A stretch of 64,000 nucleotides of DNA from Phycicoccus jejuensis (GCF_000720925.1 NZ_JOEE01000005.1:159814-223813); one strand, 5' to 3'. Positions 47,076 through 56,646 are shown, numbered from the stretch's first letter. Program-made: numbers and translations. The notes: generated from the sequence alone by a model not told the origin.

Positions 47076-47906
47076 TCAGCCGGTGAGGGAGTCCCGCCAG
47101 GCGATCAGGTCGCGGACCGGACCGAGGTCGTGGTCGGGGCCGTTGAGCCCGACCGTGAACAGCCGCGTGCCGACGTCGTGCAGGGCCTGGGCCCCGGCGG
47201 CGTAGTCGTCGACGTCCTCGGGCAGGCGCCCGGGCCTGGGCGAGACGCCGGCCGAGCGCTCGATCTCCGAGGGGTCCCGCCCCACCTTCGTGCACCACTC
47301 GTCGAGGACGGAGTGCTTGTGCGCCACCGTCTCCGGGTCGCCGAAGCCGTGCCAGACGTCGGCGTGCTGCGCGACGATGCGCAGCGTCTTGCGCTCGCCC
47401 CCGCCGCCGATGAGGACGGGGATCTTGCGCGTCGGCGCGGGGTTGAGCTTCGACCACCGCTCCTCGATGAGCGGCAGGTCGCGGGCCAGTGCGTCGAGCC
47501 GGCCTCCCGCGGTGCCGAACTCGTACCCGTACTCGGCGTAGTCGCGCTCGAACCATCCCGACCCTATGCCGAGGATGAGCCGGCCCTCGGCGCCGTCGCG
47601 GGCGCTGACGTGGTCGACGGTGCGGGCCATGTCGGCGAGCAGCTGCGGGTTGCGGTAGCTGTTGCACGTGACGAGGGCGCCGATCTCGACGCGCTCGGTG
47701 GCCTCGGCCCACGCCGCGAGCATCGTCCAGCACTCGAAGTGGGCGCCGTCGGGCTCGCCGTAGAGCGGGAAGAAGTGGTCCCAGTTGAAGATCACGTCGA
47801 CGCCCGCCTCCTCGAGCCGCGCGCAGGTGCGGCGGATCTCGGCGTAGCTCGCGTGCTGGGGCTGGAGCTGCGCGCCGATGCGGACCGGCCGGTCGGTGCC
47901 GCTCAC
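47076..47906 (-). CDS. LLM-class F420-dependent oxidoreductase
   Basis: A 276-residue luciferase-like TIM-barrel protein of the F420-dependent group. Diagnostic segments are [60 protein letters not shown] and [20 protein letters not shown], followed by [18 protein letters not shown]. These enzymes use coenzyme F420 for hydride transfer; the substrate is unknown. The GTG at 47906 overlaps the glgC stop (GTGA), so it is co-translated with the glycogen gene, a pairing without an obvious metabolic reason. Confidence 0.9.
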   Translation of the reverse strand: MSGTDRPVRIGAQLQPQHASYAEIRRTCARLEEAGVDVIFNWDHFFPLYGEPDGAHFECWTMLAAWAEATERVEIGALVTCNSYRNPQLLADMARTVDHVSARDGAEGRLILGIGSGWFERDYAEYGYEFGTAGGRLDALARDLPLIEERWSKLNPAPTRKIPVLIGGGGERKTLRIVAQHADVWHGFGDPETVAHKHSVLDEWCTKVGRDPSEIERSAGVSPRPGRLPEDVDDYAAGAQALHDVGTRLFTVGLNGPDHDLGPVRDLIAWRDSLTG

Positions 47907-49174
47907 GTGCCCTCCACCGGTCCGGCGCCGATCTCCTGGCCCTTGCCGACGACCGTGATGCCGGAGTCGGTGACGGTGAACCCGCGCGCGAGGTCGGCCT
48001 CGCGGTCGACGCCGATCGTCGTGCCCTCGGGCACCGTGACGTTCTTGTCGATGATCGCGCGGCGGATCGTGCAGTTGCGCCCGATCTGCACGCCGTCGAG
48101 CAGGACGCTGTCCTCGACCTCGGTGTAGCTGTGCACGTGGACGTCGGGGGAGACGACCGAGCCGATGACGCGCGCGCCGGAGATGACGACGCCGGGGGAG
48201 ACGGCCGAGTTGAGCGCCTCGCCGAACCGGCCGTGCGCGCCGTGCACGAACTTGGCCGGAGGGAACGGGCCGTAGGTCGTGTAGATCGGCCAGTCGTAGT
48301 TGTAGAGGTTGAAGACCGGGTGGATCGAGACGAGGTCCATGTGCGCCTCGTAGTAGGAATCCATCGTCCCGACGTCGCGCCAGTAGCCCATGTCGCGCTC
48401 GGTGCCGCCGGGGACGACGTTGTTCTTGAAGTCGTAGACCGACGCGGCGCCCTGCGCGACGAGGGCCGGGACGATGTCGCCGCCCATGTCGTGCTTGCTG
48501 CCCTCGGTCGTCGAGTCCTTGGTCACGGCGTCGATGAGCGCGTCGGCGCTGAAGACGTAGTTGCCCATGCTCGCGAGCACCTCGTCCGGGGAGTCGGGCA
48601 GGCCCTTTGGGTCGGTCGGCTTCTCGAGGAACGCGCGGATGCGGGTCGGGTCGTCGGGCTCGACGTCGATGACGCCGAACTGGTCGGCGTCGGCCTTCGG
48701 CTGGCGGATCGCGGCGACGGTGACGCCGGCGCCGCTCGCGACGTGCTGGTCGACCATCTGCGAGAAGTCCATCCGGTACACGTGGTCCGCGCCGACGACC
48801 ACGACGATGTCGGGCTTCTCGTCGGTGATCGTGTTGAGGCTCTGGAAGATCGCGTCGGCGCTGCCGAGGTACCAGGACTTGCCGATGCGCTGCTGCGCGG
48901 GGATCGGGGCGACGTAGTTGCCCAGCATCGTGCTCATCCGCCACGTCTTGGTCACGTGCCGGTCGAGGCTGTGCGACTTGTACTGCGTCAGCACGACGAC
49001 CTTGAGGTAGCCGGAGTTGACGACGTTCGACAGCGCGAAGTCGATGAGCCGGTAGATGCCCCCGAACGGCACGGCGGGCTTGGCGCGGTCGCGCGTCAGC
49101 GGCATCAGCCGCTTGCCCTCCCCACCCGCGAGGACGATGGCCAGGACCTTGGGACCTCCGCTGCGGTACGCCAT
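47903..49174 (-). CDS. glgC: Glucose-1-phosphate adenylyltransferase
   Basis: Makes ADP-glucose, the glucosyl donor for glycogen. The 423-residue protein has the nucleotidyltransferase motif [39 protein letters not shown], the allosteric/catalytic segments [13 protein letters not shown] and [13 protein letters not shown], and a C-terminal left-handed beta-helix ([20 protein letters not shown]). ATG 49174 lies six bases after TAGGTT on this strand, implying a leaderless mRNA. It is divergent from glgA, with 63 bp between start codons, so both glycogen genes can be co-regulated. Confidence 0.97.
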   Translation of the reverse strand: MAYRSGGPKVLAIVLAGGEGKRLMPLTRDRAKPAVPFGGIYRLIDFALSNVVNSGYLKVVVLTQYKSHSLDRHVTKTWRMSTMLGNYVAPIPAQQRIGKSWYLGSADAIFQSLNTITDEKPDIVVVVGADHVYRMDFSQMVDQHVASGAGVTVAAIRQPKADADQFGVIDVEPDDPTRIRAFLEKPTDPKGLPDSPDEVLASMGNYVFSADALIDAVTKDSTTEGSKHDMGGDIVPALVAQGAASVYDFKNNVVPGGTERDMGYWRDVGTMDSYYEAHMDLVSIHPVFNLYNYDWPIYTTYGPFPPAKFVHGAHGRFGEALNSAVSPGVVISGARVIGSVVSPDVHVHSYTEVEDSVLLDGVQIGRNCTIRRAIIDKNVTVPEGTTIGVDREADLARGFTVTDSGITVVGKGQEIGAGPVEGT

Positions 49175-49180
49175 GCGACC

Positions 49181-49230
49181 AACCTATGGGGTGATCGGCC
49201 TCGTCGGCAGCCCCCGTTCGCCACTACGGT
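49181..49230. promoter_or_regulatory. Divergent leaderless promoters glgC/glgA
   Basis: TAGGTT on the minus strand (49186-49181) is six bases before the glgC ATG. TACGGT on the plus strand (49225-49230) is seven bases before the glgA GTG at 49238. The 38-bp core between the boxes could hold shared control sites. Confidence 0.5.
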
Positions 49231-49237
49231 GAAAACC

Positions 49238-50431
49238 GTGCGCATCGACATCCTGACCAAGGAGTACCCGCCGTCGATCTACGGGGGAGCGGGGGTGCAC
49301 GTCGCCGAGCTGACCCGGGCCCTGCGGGAACGGGACGACACCGACGTGCGCGTCCACGCCTTCGGGGGCCCGAGGGACGAGGAGGGGACGACGAGCCACC
49401 CCGACCTGCCGGAGCTCGAGGGCACCAACGCCGCCCTCAGCACCCTCGGGGTGGACCTGACGATGGCCGCCGCCTGTGCCGGAGCCGATCTCGTCCACTC
49501 CCACACCTGGTACGCCAACTTCGCCGGGCACGTCGCCGGCCTCCTCGAGGGCGTGCCGCACGTGCTGTCGGCCCACAGCCTCGAGCCGATGCGGCCGTGG
49601 AAGGCCGAGCAGCTCGGCGGTGGCTACCGGCTCTCGTCGTGGGTCGAGCGCACCGCGTACGAGGGCGCGGCGGCCGTCATCGCGGTGAGCGCGGGGATGC
49701 GCGAGGACATCCTGCGCTCCTACCCGAGCGTCGACCCCGCCAAGGTCCTCGTCGTGCACAACGGGATCGACGCCGAGCTCTGGCGGCCGAACGACGCCCC
49801 GGACGTCGTGCGCCGGCACGGCATCGACCCCGACCGCCCGGCCGTCGTCTTCGTCGGCCGGATCACCCGCCAGAAGGGCCTGCCCTACCTGCTGCGCGCC
49901 GCCGCGCAGCTGCCGCCCGAGGTGCAGCTCGTGCTCCTCGCCGGCGCGCCGGACACCCCGGAGATCAAGACCGAGGTCGAGGGGCTCGTCGATGACCTGC
50001 GCGCCGAGCGCGACGGCGTCGTGTGGATCAGCGAGATGCTCCCGCGCGACGAGGTGACGGCCGTCCTCAGCGCCTCGTCGGTGTTCGTCTGCCCGTCGGT
50101 GTACGAGCCGCTCGGCATCGTCAACCTCGAGGCGATGGCGTGCGAGCTGCCCGTCGTCGCGACGGCGACCGGCGGCATCCCCGAGGTCGTCGTCGACGGC
50201 GAGACCGGTTGGCTCGTGCCGATCGAGCAGGTCCAGGACGGCACCGGGACGCCGGTCGACGAGGACCGTTTCGTCGCCGACCTCGCGGCCGCCCTCACCG
50301 ACGCCGTCTCCGACCTCGACCGCGCGGCCCGCTTCGGCGCCGCCGGCCGGCGCCGGGCCGTCCAGTCGTTCTCGTGGGGCACGATCGCCGAGCGCACCCT
50401 CGAGGTCTACCGCGGGGTCGTGGGCGCGTGA
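49238..50431 (+). CDS. glgA: Glycogen synthase, GT4 family
   Basis: A 397-residue GT4 glycosyltransferase of the actinobacterial GlgA (GlgM) type, which uses ADP-glucose to extend glucans or form maltose 1-phosphate. It begins VRIDILTKEYPPSIYGGAGV, the usual start of this group, and has SAHSLEPMRPWKAEQLGGGY, VVHNGIDAELW, VFVGRITRQKGLPYLL and the donor-site motif CPSVYEPLGIVNLEAMACEL with the E-x7-E pattern. GTG 49238 is chosen over GTG 49229 because it is seven bases from TACGGT and gives the conserved N-terminus. The stop overlaps the following GTG. Confidence 0.94.
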   Translation: MRIDILTKEYPPSIYGGAGVHVAELTRALRERDDTDVRVHAFGGPRDEEGTTSHPDLPELEGTNAALSTLGVDLTMAAACAGADLVHSHTWYANFAGHVAGLLEGVPHVLSAHSLEPMRPWKAEQLGGGYRLSSWVERTAYEGAAAVIAVSAGMREDILRSYPSVDPAKVLVVHNGIDAELWRPNDAPDVVRRHGIDPDRPAVVFVGRITRQKGLPYLLRAAAQLPPEVQLVLLAGAPDTPEIKTEVEGLVDDLRAERDGVVWISEMLPRDEVTAVLSASSVFVCPSVYEPLGIVNLEAMACELPVVATATGGIPEVVVDGETGWLVPIEQVQDGTGTPVDEDRFVADLAAALTDAVSDLDRAARFGAAGRRRAVQSFSWGTIAERTLEVYRGVVGA

Positions 50432-50913
50432 GCGACACCCGGCACGACCCCGTCCTCGGCAGCGGCGCCACGCCGGTCGAGGGCGCCCTCGGGCACCTGG
50501 TCGCCGTCTTCGACAACCGGATCGCGCAGTCGCTGGTGGCGATCGCCACGGCCACCGGGTGGGATGCCACGCTGCTCGACGCCGCCCCTGTCGGGGACGC
50601 CCTCGGCGCGCTCGGGACCGTCGACGCGCTCGTCGTGTGCAACCACGACGGCGACGGCGCCTACCCGCTCCTCGGCGACGCGCTGCGGGCCGGGGTGCCC
50701 TACGTCGCGATGATGGCCAGCCGCCACCGGTCGGCCGCCCTGCACGAGCAGCTGCGCGGCGAGGGCCTCGACGACGAGCAGCTGGGCCGCCTGCACGTCC
50801 CCGCCGGCCTCTCGATCGGGGGCAGCTCGCCCGGTGAGATCGCCCTCTCGGTCGTCGCGGAGGTGGTGGCCGACGGCCACGGGAGGCCCGGCACCCCGAT
50901 GCGGGCCTCCTGA
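50428..50913 (+). CDS. XdhC-type Rossmann-domain protein (XdhC C-terminal domain only)
   Basis: A 161-residue protein resembling the C-terminal NAD(P)-binding half of XdhC/CoxI proteins. VDALVVCNHDGDGAYPLLGD, GVPYVAMMASRHRSAALHEQ and the terminal LHVPAGLSIGGSSPGEIALS match that half. The N-terminal Cys-bearing XdhC domain is missing. Full XdhC proteins help mature molybdenum hydroxylases, but no xdhA/B or cox genes are near. It overlaps glgA by a GTGA, so it is co-translated with a glycogen synthase, which makes the usual XdhC role doubtful. Confidence 0.75.
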   Translation: MSDTRHDPVLGSGATPVEGALGHLVAVFDNRIAQSLVAIATATGWDATLLDAAPVGDALGALGTVDALVVCNHDGDGAYPLLGDALRAGVPYVAMMASRHRSAALHEQLRGEGLDDEQLGRLHVPAGLSIGGSSPGEIALSVVAEVVADGHGRPGTPMRAS

Positions 50914-50949
50914 CCGCGCGGCGCGGCCGGCGCGGAGCACGCCGTCAAC

Positions 50950-50955
50950 TAGGGT
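50950..50955 (+). promoter_or_regulatory. -10 box (TAGGGT) for leaderless ABC ATPase
   Basis: TAGGGT ends seven bases before the ATG at 50963. Confidence 0.5.
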
Positions 50956-50962
50956 CGGTGGC

Positions 50963-51745
<783 letters not shown>

Positions 51746-51811
51746 GGCGACAGGGAACCGAGGACGCCGGCCGCGCGTCCGAGCCACGACACCGGAGGGA
51801 AGGGCAGGCCG

Positions 51812-52285
51812 ATGGACTGGCTGACCGACAACGCCTGGCTCGGATGGCTGGGCGTCGCACTCGTGCTCGCGGCCATCGAGGCCGCCACCGTCGACTTCGT
51901 CTTCGTCATGTTCGCCGGCGGCGCGCTCGCCGGGGCGATCGCGGCGGCGCTCGGCGCACCGTTCTTCTTCCAGGTCGTCGTCGCGGTCGTCTTCGCGATG
52001 GTGCTCCTGCTCGTCGTGCGCCCGATGCTCAAGCGCAAGTTCACCGACGCGGTCACCGACCACCACATCGGCGCGGCCGGCCTCGTCGGGCGCGAGGCGT
52101 GGGTCCTCCAGGCCGTCACCGAGACCGACGGCCGCGTCAAGCTCGCGGGCGAGACGTGGTCGGCCCGGCTCGCCGAGGGCGGCGCGCCCGCCGGTCCCGG
52201 CGACCAGGTCCGGGTCATCGCCATCCACGGCGCGACCGCGATCGTCGTCCCGCTGCCCGCACCCCCGATCACCCCCACCACCTGA
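51812..52285 (+). CDS. NfeD-family membrane protein
   Basis: A 157-residue short NfeD protein. Two or three membrane helices (GWLGVALVLAAIEAATVDFV, FVMFAGGALAGAIAAALG, FQVVVAVVFAMVLLLVVRPM) are followed by a soluble OB-fold domain (GAAGLVGREAWVLQAVTETD, ARLAEGGAPAGPGDQVRVIA). GGAGGGA precedes the ATG. NfeD and SPFH proteins are commonly encoded as pairs and act together in membrane microdomains; here the SPFH gene follows after 39 bp. The protease-domain extension of long NfeD proteins is absent. Confidence 0.9.
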   Translation: MDWLTDNAWLGWLGVALVLAAIEAATVDFVFVMFAGGALAGAIAAALGAPFFFQVVVAVVFAMVLLLVVRPMLKRKFTDAVTDHHIGAAGLVGREAWVLQAVTETDGRVKLAGETWSARLAEGGAPAGPGDQVRVIAIHGATAIVVPLPAPPITPTT

Positions 52286-52324
52286 CCCCGTGCCCCGACC
52301 GGGCACCGACGGAAAGGCACCACC

Positions 52325-53515
52325 ATGGACGGAATCGGTCCACTCGTCGTCATCCTGCTGCTTGCGGTCTTCGCGATCATCGTGCTCGTCCGCACCGTGC
52401 GCGTCGTCCCGCAGCAGACCGCCCTCATCATCGAGCGCCTCGGTCGCTACTCGCGCACCCTCGAGGGCGGGTTGCACTTCCTCGTGCCGTTCGTCGACAT
52501 CGTGCGCGCCAACATCGACCAGCGCGAGCAGGTCGTCTCGTTCCCGCCGCAGCCGGTCATCACGAGCGACAACCTCGTCGTCTCGATCGACACCGTCATC
52601 TACTACCAGGTGATCGACCCGAAGTCCGCGGTCTACGAGATCGCCAACTTCATCGCCGGCATCGAGCAGCTCACCGTCACGACGCTGCGCAACGTCATCG
52701 GCTCGCTCGACCTCGAGCAGACGCTGACCAGCCGCGACCAGATCAACGGCCAGCTGCGCGGCGTCCTCGACGAGGCGACCGGCAAGTGGGGCATCCGCGT
52801 CAACCGCGTCGAGCTCAAGGCCATCGACCCGCCCGCCTCCATCCAGGAGTCGATGGAGAAGCAGATGAAGGCCGAGCGCGACCGCCGCGCGGCCATCCTC
52901 AACGCCGAGGGCACCAAGGCCAGCCAGATCCTCACGGCCGAGGGCGAGAAGCAGAGCCAGATCCTGCGGGCCGAGGGCTCGGCGCAGGCCCGCATCCTCG
53001 AGGCCCAGGGCCAGGCCCGCGCCATCCAGCAGGTGTTCGACGCCATCCACCGTGGCAAGCCGACCCAGAAGCTGCTCGCCTACCAGTACCTCCAGGTGCT
53101 GCCGCAGATCGCCCGCGGTGACTCCAACAAGATGTGGATCATCCCGAGCGAGCTGACCGACGCGCTGCGCGGCATCGGCGGGGCGCTCGGCGCCACGAAG
53201 CCCTCGGGCGACGGCGGCGACGACGAGTGGGTCGACCCGGGCGAGATGCTCGGCAACGCCTTCGAGGAGACGACGCTCGAGGACCCGAAGTCCGCCCTCG
53301 AGCGGGCCCGCGGCCAGGCCGCCCAGTCGAGCAAGGAGGCCGAGGAGCACGCCCAGCCGGCCTCGCGCGTCCAGCCCCCCATCCGTCCGGACGCCGACGC
53401 GGTGCCGCCGCGCGAGGCGCCCGCAGCCCCGCCGGCGACCGAGCCGATGGCCCCGCCCGCCTCCCCGCCGGTCGAGCCGCCGCCGGCCCCGCCGGCACCT
53501 CCGGCCCAGCCCTGA
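52325..53515 (+). CDS. SPFH/band-7 (stomatin-like) membrane protein
   Basis: A 396-residue stomatin/prohibitin-type scaffold. An N-terminal membrane helix (LVVILLLAVFAIIVLVRTVR) is followed by the SPFH domain (VVPQQTALIIERLGRYSRTL, EQVVSFPPQPVITSDNLVVS, DTVIYYQVIDPKSAVYEIAN), a long coiled coil (residues ~175-240, rich in ERDRRAAILNAEGTKASQIL-type heptads), then a Pro-rich disordered tail of ~80 residues (PAPPAPPAQP end). Together with NfeD it likely organises membrane microdomains. GGAAAGG precedes the ATG. Confidence 0.93.
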   Translation: MDGIGPLVVILLLAVFAIIVLVRTVRVVPQQTALIIERLGRYSRTLEGGLHFLVPFVDIVRANIDQREQVVSFPPQPVITSDNLVVSIDTVIYYQVIDPKSAVYEIANFIAGIEQLTVTTLRNVIGSLDLEQTLTSRDQINGQLRGVLDEATGKWGIRVNRVELKAIDPPASIQESMEKQMKAERDRRAAILNAEGTKASQILTAEGEKQSQILRAEGSAQARILEAQGQARAIQQVFDAIHRGKPTQKLLAYQYLQVLPQIARGDSNKMWIIPSELTDALRGIGGALGATKPSGDGGDDEWVDPGEMLGNAFEETTLEDPKSALERARGQAAQSSKEAEEHAQPASRVQPPIRPDADAVPPREAPAAPPATEPMAPPASPPVEPPPAPPAPPAQP

Positions 53516-53526
53516 GCGACGCGACC

Positions 53527-53559
53527 GAGCGCCCGGACCTCCACGAGGTCCGGGCGCTC
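53527..53559. terminator. Bidirectional terminator, SPFH gene / arsR-type gene
   Basis: A perfect 14-bp stem (GAGCGCCCGGACCT and complement) with a CCACG loop lies 11 bp after the SPFH stop and touches the minus-strand stop at 53558, so it can serve both convergent genes. Confidence 0.8.
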
Positions 53560-53854
53560 AGTCGTGGACGACGGCGTCGAGAAGGCCGGGGAAGCGCGCG
53601 TCGAGCTCGTCGCGGCGCAGGGTGACGACCCGGTGGCGCCCGGCGGGCTCGTTGCGCACGACGCCGGCCTCGCGCAGCGTGCGCAGGTGGTGCGAGAACG
53701 TCGACTTCGGCACGCCCGGCTCGCTCTCGCGGCACTCCTCGACGGTCCGCGGGCCCTCCGTCGCGAGCTCGCGCACGAGCGCGAGGCGCGTCGGGTCGCT
53801 CAGCGCGAAGAGCACCACGGGGAGCTCGACGGCGGCGAGGTCGGGGTGGTCCAT
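53558..53854 (-). CDS. ArsR-family transcriptional regulator
   Basis: A 98-residue winged-helix repressor. It consists only of the DNA-binding domain: VVLFALSDPTRLALVRELAT, recognition region VPKSTFSHHLRTLREAGVVR and wing NEPAGRHRVVTLRRDELDAR. The metal-binding ELCVCDL motif of classical ArsR is absent, so it probably senses a non-metal ligand or redox state (one Cys, in VEECRES). It is divergent from the MFS gene at 53966 with about 110 bp between them, the standard layout for a regulator and its efflux target. Confidence 0.88.
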   Translation of the reverse strand: MDHPDLAAVELPVVLFALSDPTRLALVRELATEGPRTVEECRESEPGVPKSTFSHHLRTLREAGVVRNEPAGRHRVVTLRRDELDARFPGLLDAVVHD

Positions 53855-53880
53855 GAGGCGGGGCGAGGAGGGCCGGGACA

Positions 53881-53942
53881 ACGGTTCGACTTCCTTGGAA
53901 TAGTGGCCGATGGTGCGAGGTTCAACGAGGCGAACGGTTCGA
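53881..53942. promoter_or_regulatory. Candidate operator region between arsR-type and MFS genes
   Basis: ACGGTTCGA occurs twice in direct orientation (53881-53889 and 53934-53942), and a small palindrome TTCCTTGGAA lies at 53891-53900. The region is AT-richer than its surroundings. Binding by the divergent ArsR-type protein is inferred from position only. Confidence 0.35.
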
Positions 53943-53965
53943 TGATTCCAGAACGGAGCACGGCG

Positions 53966-55228
53966 ATGTCCCTCCGCCTCACCCCGGCCCCGGCCTTCGT
54001 GGTCGTCGGTGCCACCGTGGCCACCTTCCTCGCGGCCTCGAGCGCGCCGAGCCCGCTGTACCCGGCCTACGAGGAGGCCTTCGGCTTCGGCCCGGCGACG
54101 CTCACCGTCGTCTTCGCCGTCTACGTCCTCGCCCTGCTCGCCGCGCTCCTGGTCGTCGGGCGGCTCTCGGACCACGTCGGCCGCCGTCCCGTCCTCGCCG
54201 CCGCCCTGCTCGTCGAGCTCGGGGCCCTCGCCCTGTTCCTCGGGGCGGAGGGGACCGCGGCGCTCGTCGCCGCCCGGGTGGTCCAGGGGCTCGCGACCGG
54301 CGCGGCCATGGGCGTGATGGGTGCCTTCCTCCTCGACCTGCAGCGCCACGGGACCCAGCGCGGCGCCGTCGTCAACGGGGTGGCGCCCCTCGTCGGGCTG
54401 GCGCTCGGCGGCGTGGTCGCCGGTGCGCTGGCCGACCTCGCGCCCGCTCCGCTGCGCCTGGTCTACGCCGTGCTCGGCGGGCTCGTGGTCGTCCTCCTGC
54501 TCGCGGTGCCGTTCCTGCCTGAGACCGCACCCCGTCGCCCGGGCGCGCTCCGCTCGATGCTCCCGGTCGTCGCCGTCCCCGCGGCGGCCCGCGGGACCTT
54601 CAGGACGTCGGTGCCCGTCATGGCCGCGACGTGGTCGCTCGGCGGGCTGATGCTGTCGGTCAGCGGCAGCGTGCTCGCGACCCGCTTCGCGGTGCCGGGG
54701 CACCTCGTCGCCGGTTTCGTGCTCGGCGCGTTCACGGGGACCGGCGCGCTGGCCTCGTACGCCGGGCGGGAGCGACCGGCCGCCGACCTGCGCCGCTTCG
54801 GGCTCATCGCCCTCGTCACCGGGCTCGTCGCCTTCGTCGCGTCCCTCGTCCTCACCCTCTTGCCGCTGCTCGTCATGGCGGTCGTGGTCGCCGGGGCCGG
54901 GTTCGGCAGCGCCTTCCTCGGTGCGCTGCGCGCGGTCAGCGCGCTCGCGCAGCCGCACGAGCGCGCCGGCCTGATGTCGGCCGTCTACGTCGTCAGCTAC
55001 CTCGCGTTCTCGGTGCCCGCCCTCGTCGCCGGTGCACTCACCCTTGCACTCGGGCTCGACACCACGACAGTCGGATACGCCCTGCTCGTCGGTGTCGTGG
55101 CCGCGGCGGCCCTCGCGGTGGAGCTCCGCACTAGGGTGGCCCGGTGTCCCTCGGAGAAGCCCTGCTCGTCGTCCTCGCGGGCATTGGCGCCGGCACCATC
55201 AACACCATCGTCGGCTCCGGCACGCTGA
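53966..55228 (+). CDS. MFS transporter
   Basis: A ~420-residue major facilitator with 12 predicted helices. It opens APAFVVVGATVATFLAASSA, has the motif-A loop VVGRLSDHVGRRPVLAAALL and the antiporter-like VVNGVAPLVGLALGGVVAGA. ATG 53966 is preceded by CGGAG; ATG 53942 is an in-frame alternative adding eight residues. The last ~30 residues are Ser/Ala/Pro-rich low complexity and run 85 bp into the TSUP gene, whose promoter lies inside this frame. Substrate unknown; the divergent ArsR-type gene is its likely regulator. Confidence 0.87.
   Translation: MSLRLTPAPAFVVVGATVATFLAASSAPSPLYPAYEEAFGFGPATLTVVFAVYVLALLAALLVVGRLSDHVGRRPVLAAALLVELGALALFLGAEGTAALVAARVVQGLATGAAMGVMGAFLLDLQRHGTQRGAVVNGVAPLVGLALGGVVAGALADLAPAPLRLVYAVLGGLVVVLLLAVPFLPETAPRRPGALRSMLPVVAVPAAARGTFRTSVPVMAATWSLGGLMLSVSGSVLATRFAVPGHLVAGFVLGAFTGTGALASYAGRERPAADLRRFGLIALVTGLVAFVASLVLTLLPLLVMAVVVAGAGFGSAFLGALRAVSALAQPHERAGLMSAVYVVSYLAFSVPALVAGALTLALGLDTTTVGYALLVGVVAAAALAVELRTRVARCPSEKPCSSSSRALAPAPSTPSSAPAR
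55132..55137 (+). promoter_or_regulatory. -10 box (TAGGGT) for leaderless TSUP gene
   Basis: TAGGGT lies within the 3' end of the MFS frame and ends six bases before the GTG at 55144. Confidence 0.5.
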
Positions 55229-55920
55229 TCACCTTCCCGACCCTGCTGCTGCTCGGGATCCCGCCGGTCACGGCGAACGTGTCGAACAACATCGGCCTCG
55301 TCCCCGGCAGCGTCACGGGCTCGATCGGGTACCGCCGCGAGCTGCGGGGGATGGGTCCGCAGCTGCGTCGCTACGCCCCCATGTCCTTCCTCGGCGGCAC
55401 CCTCGGTGCGGTGCTGCTGCTCGTCCTCGACCCCGACCTCTTCCGCGCGATCGTGCCGGTGCTCATCGTGCTGGGCCTCGTCCTCGTCGTCGCCGGACCG
55501 CGCCTCAACGCGTGGACGGCACGGCGGCGCGAGGCGGGAGGGGCCGAGGCCGCGAGCACGCACCGCCGGCTCATGCAGGGTGGGGTGCTCGGCGCCGGCG
55601 TCTACGGCGGGTACTTCGGTGCGGCGCAGGGCATCATCCTCGTCGGCATCCTCGGCGCCCTCTCGAGCGACCCGCTCCAGCGCATCAACGGCCTGAAGAA
55701 CGTGCTCGCCTCGGTCGTCAACTTCGTCGCGGCGCTCGTCTTCGTCCTCGTCGCCCCGGACCAGATCGACTGGCTCGTGGTCCTCCTCATCGCGGTCGGC
55801 TCGACGATCGGCGGCGTCGTCGGCTCCACCGTCGGGCGCCGCCTGCCCGCCCCCGTGCTGCGGGCGATCATCGTCGTCGTCGGCGTCGTGGCCGTCGTCA
55901 AGCTCGTCGTCTTCCCGTGA
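55144..55920 (+). CDS. TSUP-family transporter (TauE/SafE)
   Basis: A 258-residue membrane protein of the TauE/SafE sulfite-exporter-like family. Two similar halves are visible: AGIGAGTINTIVGSGTLITF with PPVTANVSNNIGLVPGSVTG in the first, and GVLGAGVYGGYFGAAQGIIL with RINGLKNVLASVVNFVAALV in the second. These are the conserved repeats of the family. It is predicted to carry sulfite or small organic anions; the substrate is unknown. The GTG lies six bases after TAGGGT. It is joined to a second TSUP gene by a GTGA overlap. Confidence 0.9.
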   Translation: MSLGEALLVVLAGIGAGTINTIVGSGTLITFPTLLLLGIPPVTANVSNNIGLVPGSVTGSIGYRRELRGMGPQLRRYAPMSFLGGTLGAVLLLVLDPDLFRAIVPVLIVLGLVLVVAGPRLNAWTARRREAGGAEAASTHRRLMQGGVLGAGVYGGYFGAAQGIILVGILGALSSDPLQRINGLKNVLASVVNFVAALVFVLVAPDQIDWLVVLLIAVGSTIGGVVGSTVGRRLPAPVLRAIIVVVGVVAVVKLVVFP

Positions 55921-56636
55921 CGCCGCTCGTCCTCGTCGCGCTCGGGCTGTCGGTCCTCGCGGGCGCGCTCGTCCAGTCGGTCGTCGGCTTCGGGATGTCG
56001 GTCGTCGCCGCCCCGCTCGTCGTCCTGCTGGCCCCGGACCTCATGCCGGTGGCCCTCCTGCTGCCGAGCATCACCCTGCCCGTCCTCCAGCTCTCGCACG
56101 GCGTCCGCGACCTGGCCCGCGGGCCGCTGGCCCTCGCCCTCGTGGCCCGGGCCGTCCTGACACCGGCCGGGGTGGCCGTCGTCGCGTGGTTCTCGCCGCG
56201 GGCCATCGCGGCGCTCGTCGGCGCGCTCATCCTCGTGACGGTCGCCCTGTCGGTCCGCGCGGTCGACCTGCGCCCGACGCGCGCGAACACGCTCGTCGCC
56301 GGAGCGGTCTCGGGGGTCTCGGGCACCGCCGCCGCGATCGGGGGGCCCTTCCTCGCCCTGGTCCTCCAGCACGAGCGGCCCGAACGTGTGCGCTCGACGC
56401 TCGCGGCCTTCTTCCTCGTCGGGTCCGGGATGGCGGTGGCGGGGCTGGCGCTCGGCGGCGAGGTCCACCGCGACCAGGTGCTCGCCGGGCTCGCGCTCAT
56501 CCCGTTCGCGCTGGTCGGCTACGCCCTCGCGGTGCCCGTCCGCCGGCGGGTGGACCCCGAACGGTTCCGCCGGCTCGTGCTCGGCTTCTGCGTGGTCGCC
56601 GGCCTCGTCGTCATCGCCCGCGCCGTCCTGGCCTAG
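55917..56636 (+). CDS. TSUP-family transporter, second copy
   Basis: A 239-residue, more diverged TauE/SafE protein. The first half has LVQSVVGFGMSVVAAPLVVL and LMPVALLLPSITLPVLQLSH; the second half has GAVSGVSGTAAAIGGPFLAL, the repeat signature. Similarity to the preceding TSUP gene is at the family level, not that of a recent duplicate. The GTG overlaps the previous stop, so the two may form a heteromeric carrier or be independent systems. Its TAG stop overlaps the -10 box of the next gene. Confidence 0.88.
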   Translation: MTPLVLVALGLSVLAGALVQSVVGFGMSVVAAPLVVLLAPDLMPVALLLPSITLPVLQLSHGVRDLARGPLALALVARAVLTPAGVAVVAWFSPRAIAALVGALILVTVALSVRAVDLRPTRANTLVAGAVSGVSGTAAAIGGPFLALVLQHERPERVRSTLAAFFLVGSGMAVAGLALGGEVHRDQVLAGLALIPFALVGYALAVPVRRRVDPERFRRLVLGFCVVAGLVVIARAVLA

Positions 56637-56639
56637 CCT
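56634..56639 (+). promoter_or_regulatory. -10 box (TAGCCT) for leaderless RNA methyltransferase gene
   Basis: TAGCCT includes the stop codon of the second TSUP gene and ends seven bases before the GTG at 56647. Confidence 0.45.
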
Positions 56640-56646
56640 CGTGCGC

